A stretch of DNA of 55,902 nucleotides. Source: Microbispora hainanensis. Its GTDB lineage: Bacteria; Actinomycetota; Actinomycetes; Streptosporangiales; Streptosporangiaceae. The stretch's first letter is position 1. Every line of letters begins with the position of its first letter. The notes under the pieces were generated by a model. The model had not been told where the DNA came from, did not search any database, and saw only the letters and a program-made list of their open reading frames with translations. Of this stretch, positions 40,797-47,777 are shown piece by piece. The DNA is taken from positions 1 through 55,902 of the forward strand of contig NZ_VIRM01000062.1 in NCBI RefSeq assembly GCF_006874475.1. Reading direction: 5' to 3'. The translations under genes and the position numbers were made by a program.

Positions 40797-41264
40797 ATGA
40801 GTGACTTTGGCGACATCGCCGACCCACTGGCCCTGGAAAACCAGGTCTGCTTCGCCCTGGCGGTCGCCTCACGGTCGGTCATCGGTCTCTATCGGCCCCT
40901 GCTCGAACCGATGGGCCTGACCCACCCGCAATATCTGGTGATGCTGGCCCTGTGGCAGCACTCGCCCTTGTCGGTGAAGGACCTCAGCCGGTTGCTCCAG
41001 CTGGAGCCGGCCACGCTGTCGCCGCTGCTCAAGCGCCTGGAGGCGGCCGGCTACGTCGAGCGCCGCCGTGCCAGCGACGACGAGCGTTCCCTGGCGATCG
41101 TGCTGACCGACGGGGGACGCGCGCTGCGCCGGCAGGCCGAGAAGGTCCCGGTGGCGATCGTCGAGCGGCTGGGGATGGAGCTGGCCGAGCTGCGGAGTCT
41201 GCACCAGGCGCTGACCCGGGTGATCGCCGCGACCAACGGCGCCCACCTCGCCGGACAGCCCTGA
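40797..41264 (+). CDS. ohrR: OhrR-type MarR-family peroxide-sensing regulator
   Basis: A 155-residue MarR-family protein with the OhrR signature: LENQVCFALAVASRSVIGLY followed by RPLLEPMGLTHPQYLVMLAL. Cys18 is at the place of the peroxide-reactive Cys of OhrR, and the Tyr partners on the neighbouring helix are present. The winged helix follows (LSRLLQLEPATLSPLLKRLE, RRRASDDERSLAIVLTDGG). OhrR proteins release DNA when organic hydroperoxides oxidise the Cys. ATG 40797 has GGAGG five bases upstream. No ohr gene is adjacent; the divergent target is a 59-residue membrane protein. Confidence 0.85.
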   Translation: MSDFGDIADPLALENQVCFALAVASRSVIGLYRPLLEPMGLTHPQYLVMLALWQHSPLSVKDLSRLLQLEPATLSPLLKRLEAAGYVERRRASDDERSLAIVLTDGGRALRRQAEKVPVAIVERLGMELAELRSLHQALTRVIAATNGAHLAGQP

Positions 41265-41291
41265 TCTGCCCGCTGATCTGCCCGCCGACCG
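41262..41291. repeat. Tandem repeat beginning at the ohrR stop codon
   Basis: Two exact 12-bp copies of TGATCTGCCCGC and a third partial copy start at the TGA stop (41262-41264) of the OhrR-type gene. Confidence 0.75.
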
Positions 41292-41335
41292 GCCCGCAAT
41301 AGGCCCGGGGATCGGCCCGGCGCAAGGGAGACGGG

Positions 41336-41797
41336 TCATGCGGTGACGGCGGCTCCCGGACCGGGCAGGATGTCGATGCCGGTGACGTCCATGGGGCGGT
41401 CGCACGCGGAACAGTGCAGCTCGACATGGCCGATCTCCCCGCAGGCATGGTGCCGGTACAGCACCGGCGGCCCGGCCTCGCCCGCCGTCCAGCGGTCGCC
41501 CCACCGCACCATCACCATCAGCAGGTCGCACAACTCCGTCCCCTTGGCGGTGAGCGCGTACTCATACCGGGGTGGCCGCTCCGAATATCGCCGCCGTTCC
41601 AGCACGTCGTTGTCCACGAGCCATCTGAGCCGCTCGGTCAGCACCTTCCGGGAGATGCCCAGGTTCCGCTGGAGCTGGTCGAAGCGGCTGATCCCCACCA
41701 TGACGTTGCGCAGGATCAATGGCGACCACGGCTCGCCGATCACGTCCAGTGTGCGGGCGATCGAGCAGGCCATGTCGCCGAACCGGGTTCGCTGCAT
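41336..41797 (-). CDS. HxlR-type winged-helix regulator with extra C-terminal domain
   Basis: A 153-residue protein with an HxlR DNA-binding domain: GDMACSIARTLDVIGEPWSP, LILRNVMVGISRFDQLQRNL, ISRKVLTERLRWLVDNDVLE and the wing YSERPPRYEYALTAKG. The last ~55 residues add a Cys-containing segment (YRHHACGEIGHVELHCSACD) with C-x-x-C spacing that could bind a metal or sense redox. ATG 41797 is chosen by domain fit; the ribosome site is weak. It is divergent from DUF899, its likely target. Confidence 0.85.
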   Translation of the reverse strand: MQRTRFGDMACSIARTLDVIGEPWSPLILRNVMVGISRFDQLQRNLGISRKVLTERLRWLVDNDVLERRRYSERPPRYEYALTAKGTELCDLLMVMVRWGDRWTAGEAGPPVLYRHHACGEIGHVELHCSACDRPMDVTGIDILPGPGAAVTA

Positions 41798-41819
41798 GAG
41801 CTCGATGGTAGCCGAGAGG

Positions 41820-41877
41820 GTTCCCTGAAGAGACGGACCTCTGCTAGCGTCGGCACCATAAGTTCCTTTAAGAGACG
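41820..41877. promoter_or_regulatory. Direct repeats in the HxlR-DUF899 divergent gap
   Basis: GTTCCCTGAAGAGACG (41820-41835) and GTTCCTTTAAGAGACG (41862-41877) match at 14 of 16 positions and are 42 bp apart, four helical turns. This is a likely binding site for the HxlR dimer, covering both promoters. Confidence 0.6.
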
Positions 41878-41893
41878 CACAGAGGAGCGTGCC

Positions 41894-42562
41894 GTGAACC
41901 GTCCCCCGGTCGTGTCGCCACAGGAATGGCAGGCCGCCCGCGATGCGCTGCTGGTCAAGGAGAAGGAGCACACCCGGGCGCTGGACGCGCTGGCCGCGGA
42001 ACGGCGCAGGCTGCCGATGGTCCGCCTCGCCGACGGCTACCGCTTCACCGCGCCGGACGGTTCTACGGTCGACCTGCCCGGCCTGTTCGAGGGCCACCGC
42101 CAGTTGGTGATCTACCACTTCATGCAGGGCCCGGGGCAGGACTGGCTGTGCACCGGCTGTGCCACCTTCACCGACAACATCGCCGACCAGTCCCACCTCA
42201 ACGCCCGGCGCACCCGGCTGATCCTGATGTCCCGCGCCCCGCAGGACGAGATCGACGTCGTACGGCGGCGGATGGGCTGGACCGTGCCCTGGTACTCGTC
42301 CGGTGACGACTTCTACGACGACCTCGGGCTCGGCGACGGCTTCGGGCTGAGCGTCCTGCTCCGCGATGGCGCGGAGGTCTTCCGCACCTACTACACCAGC
42401 GGCCGAGGGGTCGACCGGCTCCGGCTCGACTTCAACCTGCTCGACCTCACGCCCTACGGACGTCAGGAGGAGTGGGAGGACTCCCCCGAGGGCTGGCCGC
42501 AGGACCCGACGATGAGCCGGCTCCGGCCGCATGACCAATACCCCAGCTCGCCGTGGCCGTGA
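41894..42562 (+). CDS. DUF899 thioredoxin-like protein
   Basis: A 222-residue DUF899 protein starting at GTG 41894 (AGAGGAG upstream). Marks: VSPQEWQAARDALLVKEKEH, ERRRLPMVRLADGYRF, HFMQGPGQDWLCTGCATFTD with a C-x-x-C pair, and the C-terminal FNLLDLTPYGRQEEWEDSPE. The fold is thioredoxin-like. Function is unknown, but the Cys pair suggests thiol chemistry. It is controlled by the divergent HxlR regulator. Confidence 0.88.
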   Translation: MNRPPVVSPQEWQAARDALLVKEKEHTRALDALAAERRRLPMVRLADGYRFTAPDGSTVDLPGLFEGHRQLVIYHFMQGPGQDWLCTGCATFTDNIADQSHLNARRTRLILMSRAPQDEIDVVRRRMGWTVPWYSSGDDFYDDLGLGDGFGLSVLLRDGAEVFRTYYTSGRGVDRLRLDFNLLDLTPYGRQEEWEDSPEGWPQDPTMSRLRPHDQYPSSPWP

Positions 42563-42612
42563 CCGTCCGCCCTCGATTTCCGCAGCCCCGACCGCCTGCC
42601 CGGGAGGCAGCC

Positions 42613-43080
42613 ATGGCACGAACGCTCACCGCCCCCGAGCGCGAGCACTTCCTCGCCCTGCCGCACGTCGGCGTTCTCAGCGTCGCCGCCGACGACGGCC
42701 GTCCCCCGCTCACCGTGCCTGTCTGGTACGCGTACACGCCCGGCGGAAACCTGCACTTCTTCACGGGCAGTCAGGGCCGGGTCGCGCGCAAGACCCGATT
42801 GCTCCAGCGGTCGAAGGCCCTGAGCTTCTGCGTGCAGCAGTCCGAGTTCCCCTACAAGTACGTAACGGTCGAGTGCACGGTGGTGGAGGAGAACTGGACG
42901 CCTTCGGTCGAGGAGGTGACGGCGGTCACCTCCCGCTACCTGCCGCCGGACCTCGCCCGCGCCTTCGCCGAGGCCGAGACGGCCCACCCCGCCGGCACCT
43001 TCGTACTGTTCACCGCGCGTCCCGACCGGTGGCTGAGCTTCGACTTCGTCGACGACGCGCCCGCCTCGGCCGGAGAGTGA
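42613..43080 (+). CDS. Pyridoxamine 5'-phosphate oxidase-family flavoprotein
   Basis: A 155-residue split-barrel flavin or F420-binding protein: HFLALPHVGVLSVAADDGRP, PLTVPVWYAYTPGGNLHFFT and VARKTRLLQRSKALSFCVQQ. Such single-domain actinobacterial PPOX proteins usually bind F420 or FMN and reduce unsaturated substrates. ATG 42613 has GGGAGG upstream. It follows DUF899 by 50 bp and may share its transcript. Confidence 0.88.
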   Translation: MARTLTAPEREHFLALPHVGVLSVAADDGRPPLTVPVWYAYTPGGNLHFFTGSQGRVARKTRLLQRSKALSFCVQQSEFPYKYVTVECTVVEENWTPSVEEVTAVTSRYLPPDLARAFAEAETAHPAGTFVLFTARPDRWLSFDFVDDAPASAGE

Positions 43081-43145
43081 GAGGGCGCTCCGGCCCGGAA
43101 CGCCGGCTCCGTGGCTCCGCCGACACATCCCGTGCGGCCGGGGAC

Positions 43146-43688
43146 TCATTCCTGGGGGATGACCCGCTCTCCTTCGCCCAAGGGCTCCTCGAAGCCCGCC
43201 AGGTATGACCGCAGAAGCTCCTCGGACACTGTGACGCTGTTCGGCCCGCTCAGAGCGTTGCGCGCCGCGAGCCGCCGGCGCAGGGTGTCCGGGCGCGCTT
43301 TCAGGTAGACCAGCTCCCACCGATATCCGTGACTCTCGATCAGTGACCTGTACCGGTCGCGCGTCGCACGCCGCCAGAAGCTGTAGTCGAGGACCACGCT
43401 CCGGCCCGCCCGCATCAGGCGCACAAGCTCCTGCCACAAGGCGTTCTCGGCACGGGCCTGATGGTCCTCGTACTTCTCCGGGTCGAGCTCGCCGCCGTCG
43501 CGCCCGAGGTGTGCCCAAACGGCCTCGTCGATGGACAGCCGGACGTAGCCGCGCCGCTCCAGCTCTCGCGCGTACGTCGTCTTGCCCGAACCCGCGATGC
43601 CGCACATCATCACAACGCGCCGCTCCGTCTCGTCCTCAACGCGAGGGACGGGACGCCCTACGCCGAGGTGGTCAGGAATGCCGGTCAT
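43146..43688 (-). CDS. P-loop kinase-like ATP-binding protein
   Basis: A 180-residue P-loop protein: VVMMCGIAGSGKTTYARELE is Walker A, VVLDYSFWRRATRDRYR is the second motif, and LKARPDTLRRRLAARN is the lid-like Arg segment. It resembles small phosphotransferases of the zeta-toxin or shikimate-kinase-like group. No antitoxin-like partner is visible. The substrate is unknown. ATG 43688 is chosen; no other good start is upstream. Confidence 0.8.
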   Translation of the reverse strand: MTGIPDHLGVGRPVPRVEDETERRVVMMCGIAGSGKTTYARELERRGYVRLSIDEAVWAHLGRDGGELDPEKYEDHQARAENALWQELVRLMRAGRSVVLDYSFWRRATRDRYRSLIESHGYRWELVYLKARPDTLRRRLAARNALSGPNSVTVSEELLRSYLAGFEEPLGEGERVIPQE

Positions 43689-43772
43689 GCCCCAAGTCTC
43701 GCGCTTTCTGTGCAGCTTTCTGGGGCAGCGCCTTCCACGCTCTCTGAGCGGCCCCCTTCGCTGCCCCTTCTG

Positions 43773-43807
43773 GGCCGCCCCTTCGGCGGCCGGTACGCCC
43801 TTTTTTT
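43773..43807. other. Hairpin followed at a distance by a T7 run
   Basis: GGCCGCC (43773-43779) and GGCGGCC (43785-43791) form a 7-bp stem, then seven T occur at 43801-43807. On the plus strand it resembles a terminator, but no plus-strand gene ends here. It may be a leader attenuator of the HNH gene at 43910 or the end of an unseen small transcript. Confidence 0.4.
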
Positions 43808-43909
43808 GGCCTGGCCTGCGGCTCCAACCCTTCGCTTCGCACTGTTGCTACTCGCTCACCTAGCGTGAAAGAATACATACATCAGTTCGAATCAAGTGAG
43901 GAGGGTGTG

Positions 43910-46327
43910 ATGGATCTGTTCGACATCGATCCTGAGCACCTTCGTCGTTCGAACGATGGCGACGGGGAGTGGTGGGACCGTCTGATCGCCAATTCCCCGC
44001 TGTGGTCGTCCGACGGCTCGTCCGCCCGCGACCCCTTCCCGATCATCGGCCTTGAGTCGCAGCAGCGTGCGAGCCGCGCCGAGGGCGACACCGACACCGA
44101 CCACGACACCGATAGCAGCAGCGGTGGCGCGCCCGGTGCCGGTCAGGGCAAGGGTCGGTCGTCGTGGGTGGTGGTGGGGTCGGTTCGTGAGGTGGCGCAG
44201 GAGCTGGCGCTGGTCCCGCTTCCCGATGACGTGGACGTCTGTCTGGCGGAGGCGGAGGAGTTGCTGTTCGCCCGGGATCGGATCACGTGTGCGCTGGCCG
44301 ACCGGGTAGGCCGGGTCCATCGTGCAGGGCAGGCCAAGCAGCATGGGCATGCCTCCACCCGGTCCTGGCTGCGTACCGCCGCCGGGATGACGGTGGGCGG
44401 TGCGGGCCGCCTGCTCATGCTGGGCGCGGAGCTGCCGCGCCTCCCTCAGGTGCGGGAGAAGTTCGCCGCGGGTGAGTTGGCGGCGGGGGTGGTGGAGGCC
44501 ATCTGCGCCGCCGTCGCCGGGCTGACCGATGAGCAGGCCGGGTTGGCCGAGCCGATCCTGGTGGAGCTGGCCGGCAAGGCGGGGGCGGCGGAGGTGGCCA
44601 AGGCCGGCCGCCATTTGCGGGCGGTGCTCGACCCCGACGGCGAAGAACGCGATGAGCAGGCCGATTACGGGCGGCGGTTCCTACGGGTCCGGCCCGGTAA
44701 GGGCGGCGGCGTGGAGGGGGAGTTCTACATTCCCCGTGAGCCCGGCGCCCGCCTGATGACCTTGTTGCAGGAGTACGCCAAGAAGAAGGCCGAGGGTGAT
44801 GACCGCACGCTGACGGAGCGCCAAGCGGACGCCTTGATCGCCGCGTTGGAGCAGCAGATCGTCACCGAGCTCCTCGTCGTGGTCAGCGCCGAATCCCTCC
44901 CCACCGACCCCGAAAACACCGACCCCACAGACACCGACCCAGCCACCGAAGACCCCGCCGACCACCCCGGCGACCCTGCTTCCTACGAGGCCGAGGCAGA
45001 TGCCGGTGCGGAGAGCGCTGGCGACACCGGCGACCCTGCCACCGGCGAGGCCGACCCCGCCACCGACCCCACCCCTGCCGCCGGCTCCGGCAACGCCGCG
45101 ACCGGACTTCGCGATGAGGAGTCTCGCGGCTGCGGAGTCGGTGAGCGCGAGGCCGGTAAGCGGCGGCCTGGCGAGTGCGCGCCGGACGACACCGCGAGCA
45201 CGAGCTCTGCCGAGGGCGACGAGAGCGGGCCCACCGTGGGCGGAGACGGCGACCGTGTTGCGGCCCCGTCTGGAGCACCCCACGGCACGCGGCGCGCGTC
45301 GGCACGGCCTGCCGACGCTGGCGGGCGTTCGCGCACGGCTCCTTCGGACACGGCTCCTTCGGACACGGCCCCTTCGGACACAGGGTCTTGGGGGGCGACG
45401 GCTTCGGACGCGACGGCTTCGGACACAGCGTCTTCGGGCGCACCGCTATCGCAGGTAGCGCCTTCGGATGCGGCGTCTTCGGATGCGGCGCTTTCGGAGG
45501 CGGGGCGGCCGGATCCTCCTCCCGAGGATGCCTCCCCACATCACACCCACGCCGGGCCTCGGCCTGCGGGGGAGTGCCGGCATGGCCAGGGCGCGTGCCG
45601 GTGCGGCGGCGAGGCGCGCTGCTCCCACGCGGCGCAGGCACCGGGAACAGCACAGGGGGCGTCGGCAACGGCGCCCGGCGGGCCGGGACCGGAGCCGGAG
45701 ACACCACCCGGGAGGGCATCGAGAACAGCACCGAGAGCCGGGCGAGGGACGCGCGGAGCGGCGCAGGGTGCGTCACCGGGAGCGGCGCAAGGAGTGGCGC
45801 AGGGTGCGTCACCGGAAGCAACTCCGGGAGCGTCGGCAGGCACGCCGCCTGGGGCGTTCCAGGGGACGGCGCTGGGGGCGTCACTGGGACCAGCGTTGGG
45901 GGCGTCGTTGGGGATGGTGCCGGGGTTGCTGCTGGCGACCGGGCAGGTGCTGCCCCTCTCCAGCGTGCACCGCCTCGCCCGCACCAGCACCCTGGTCCGG
46001 ATCGTCATGAACGCCGACGGACAGATCCTCGACATGGGCCGCAAAGTCCGCCTGGCCACCCCCGCCCAACGACGGGCCATCTTCGCCCGGTATGCCACCT
46101 GCTGGATCGACGGCTGCCCCCTGCCCGCCACCATGTGCCAGATCGACCACGCCGACAACTGGAGCACCGGCGGCCTCACCGACCTGAAACTGCTCGGCCC
46201 GGCCTGCCAGTTCCACAACCGGGACCGCTACCAGCACCCCGAGCGCTACACCCGCCGCAAAGCCGGCACCGACCGCTGGGCCTTCACCTACCACCGCCTG
46301 GGAACAGCCCGGCGGCTGCGTGAGTGA
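43910..46327 (+). CDS. DUF222 / HNH endonuclease-domain protein
   Basis: An 805-residue protein of the DUF222-HNH (13E12 repeat) family. ATG 43910 has GAGGAGG upstream. DUF222 spans about 60-330 (ITCALADRVGRVHRAGQAKQ, FAAGELAAGVVEAICAAVAG, YIPREPGARLMTLLQEYAKK). The middle 330-690 is repeat-laden and disordered: runs of Asp-Pro-Ala-Thr, tandem TAPSD units, SDA/SDT units and Gly-Ala-Ser repeats. The HNH fold (~725-790) has CWIDGCPLPATMCQIDHADN, W then HNRDR. Such genes are multi-copy in actinobacteria and resemble mobile elements. The HNH may cut DNA, though targets are unknown. An rraA remnant and tandem repeats lie just downstream. Confidence 0.85.
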   Translation: MDLFDIDPEHLRRSNDGDGEWWDRLIANSPLWSSDGSSARDPFPIIGLESQQRASRAEGDTDTDHDTDSSSGGAPGAGQGKGRSSWVVVGSVREVAQELALVPLPDDVDVCLAEAEELLFARDRITCALADRVGRVHRAGQAKQHGHASTRSWLRTAAGMTVGGAGRLLMLGAELPRLPQVREKFAAGELAAGVVEAICAAVAGLTDEQAGLAEPILVELAGKAGAAEVAKAGRHLRAVLDPDGEERDEQADYGRRFLRVRPGKGGGVEGEFYIPREPGARLMTLLQEYAKKKAEGDDRTLTERQADALIAALEQQIVTELLVVVSAESLPTDPENTDPTDTDPATEDPADHPGDPASYEAEADAGAESAGDTGDPATGEADPATDPTPAAGSGNAATGLRDEESRGCGVGEREAGKRRPGECAPDDTASTSSAEGDESGPTVGGDGDRVAAPSGAPHGTRRASARPADAGGRSRTAPSDTAPSDTAPSDTGSWGATASDATASDTASSGAPLSQVAPSDAASSDAALSEAGRPDPPPEDASPHHTHAGPRPAGECRHGQGACRCGGEARCSHAAQAPGTAQGASATAPGGPGPEPETPPGRASRTAPRAGRGTRGAAQGASPGAAQGVAQGASPEATPGASAGTPPGAFQGTALGASLGPALGASLGMVPGLLLATGQVLPLSSVHRLARTSTLVRIVMNADGQILDMGRKVRLATPAQRRAIFARYATCWIDGCPLPATMCQIDHADNWSTGGLTDLKLLGPACQFHNRDRYQHPERYTRRKAGTDRWAFTYHRLGTARRLRE

Positions 46328-46408
46328 TAGAGGGGTGGCACGCGGACAGGACCGGGCGGTGGCGGGAGTGAGGCGGGAGGCACGGTGGGGCAACTCGCAG
46401 GTAGGCCC

Positions 46409-46468
46409 GGGCGACGCGCAGGCAAGCCGGGCGGCGCGCAGACAGGTCGGGCGGCGCGCAGACAGGTG
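46409..46468. repeat. Three tandem 20-bp repeats downstream of the HNH gene
   Basis: Three 20-bp units close to GGGCGGCGCGCAGACAGGTC, the first diverged, fill the space between the HNH gene and the rraA remnant. A diverged half-copy precedes them. Confidence 0.8.
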
Positions 46469-46479
46469 GGGCGGCGGTG

Positions 46480-46680
46480 GTCGCTGAGCAGGATGGCGTC
46501 CTCGTCGCTGTGGAGCCATGCGCCGGGGGCGAAGGTCACGCCGCCGAAGCTCACGGGGACATCGATATCTCCCAGGCAGGTCTTGGCGCTCTTGCGCGGG
46601 TTGGCGCCGAGCGTCTTGATACCGAGGTCGAGACCGGCCAGGGTGGCCGTCTGTCCCACGTCGCAGGTCTCGGCGGCGTA
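46480..46680 (-). pseudogene. C-terminal remnant of an RraA-family gene
   Basis: On the minus strand the frame reads ATLAGLDLGIKTLGANPRKS, then AKTCLGDIDVPVSFGGVTFA and PGAWLHSDEDAILLSD. This is the C-terminal third of an RraA/HMG-aldolase-like protein, including the DVPV-FGGV-PGD/W-ADED pattern. The N-terminal two-thirds are missing: upstream lies only an in-frame AETCDVGQ stub directly after the polysaccharide deacetylase stop. The 46328-46687 gap holds only this remnant and the 20-bp repeats. It may once have paired with the deacetylase. Confidence 0.65.
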
Positions 46681-46687
46681 CGCGTGG

Positions 46688-47566
46688 TCACGACCGGGGG
46701 CGGCGGGCCGTGAAGTCGTCCGCGATGGCGTCGAACGTGGACCACCGGACGCCCTCGTGCCCGCCGATGTGCTCGATGAGGCGCTCCAGCATGAGCAGGA
46801 CCTGCGGGCGGCCCGAGACGTCCGGGTGGATCGTCATGGTGAAGACGGCGTAGTCCGACTCGCGGTGGACCCAGTCGAACTGGTCGCGCCACATCTCCTC
46901 GAGATGCCGCGGGTTCACGAAGCCGTGGCTGTTGGGGCTGGCCTTGACGAACATCATGGGCGGCAGGTCGTCGAGATACCAGCTCCCCGGGATCTCGACG
47001 AGGCCGGTCTCCTCCCCGCGGACGAGCGGCTTCATCCACTCGCGGGCATCCTTGCCATAGTCGACCTTCGACCAGGTGTCGCCGACGCGCACGTAGTAGG
47101 GCTCGAAGTCGCGGTGCATCAGCGAATGGTCGTATTTGATGCCGCGTTCGAGCAGCAGCTCGTTGGTGACCGGCGAGAACTCCCACCACGGCGCGACGTA
47201 CCCCGTGGGGCGCCGGCCGGTGCGCGTCTCGATGAGGTCGATGCAGTGGTCGGGGACGGCCGACTCCTGCTCACGGCTCATCGCGATGGGGTTCTCGTGG
47301 CTGTATCCGTGCACGCCGATCTCGTGTCCGGCCGCCACGACCTGCGCGAACTGCTCGGGAAAGGTCTCGATGGAGTGACCGGGCCAGAACCAGGTCGACG
47401 GCAGGCCGTACTTGTCCAGCAAGGCGTTGAGCCGCGGCACGCCCACCTCGCCGGCGAACAGGCCCCGCGAGATGTCGCACGGGGAGTCCGCACCGCCGTA
47501 GGACCCGAGCCAGCCGCCGACCGCGTCGACGTCGATCCCGAACGCCACGAAGATTTCCTTGGCCAT
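46688..47566 (-). CDS. Polysaccharide deacetylase-family (PuuE-like) protein
   Basis: A 292-residue NodB-homology protein without a signal peptide. FVAFGIDVDAVGG, TWFWPGHSIETFP, GHEIGVHGYSHENP (metal-binding His pair), TGYVAPWWEFSP and MTIHPDVSGRPQVLLMLERL are the conserved blocks. The layout fits cytoplasmic PuuE/allantoinase-type members more than cell-wall deacetylases. Start ATG 47566 has GGAGAGG upstream. The rraA remnant just downstream suggests a former two-gene unit for a small amide or keto-acid pathway. Confidence 0.82.
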   Translation of the reverse strand: MAKEIFVAFGIDVDAVGGWLGSYGGADSPCDISRGLFAGEVGVPRLNALLDKYGLPSTWFWPGHSIETFPEQFAQVVAAGHEIGVHGYSHENPIAMSREQESAVPDHCIDLIETRTGRRPTGYVAPWWEFSPVTNELLLERGIKYDHSLMHRDFEPYYVRVGDTWSKVDYGKDAREWMKPLVRGEETGLVEIPGSWYLDDLPPMMFVKASPNSHGFVNPRHLEEMWRDQFDWVHRESDYAVFTMTIHPDVSGRPQVLLMLERLIEHIGGHEGVRWSTFDAIADDFTARRPRS

Positions 47567-47777
47567 CGGCGCATCCTCTCCTCCGGGTGCCGGCGGGACG
47601 GACACGGGCGGCGAGGGCCTGCCGCGTGACGTGGGGCGATGCCGTCCGGCCCTATCGCTTCCGTTCCCCGTATGTGCGCAGGAACGACGCCCGCCCGGGC
47701 GCCGGAAAATCGCTCGCTCTCCCCTCATGCGCTACGAGACCATGACCACGGCGGGTTCGGCGTTCGGGGGAGGGCTC

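Noticed and set aside
43880..43900. GTTCGAATC-like sequence resembling a tRNA T-loop
   Set aside because: No acceptor, D-arm or anticodon stem can be folded around it; it is chance sequence in a leader.
43953..43964. TCGTTCGAACGA palindrome resembling an SOS box
   Set aside because: It lies inside the HNH coding region and lacks the spacing of the actinobacterial LexA consensus.
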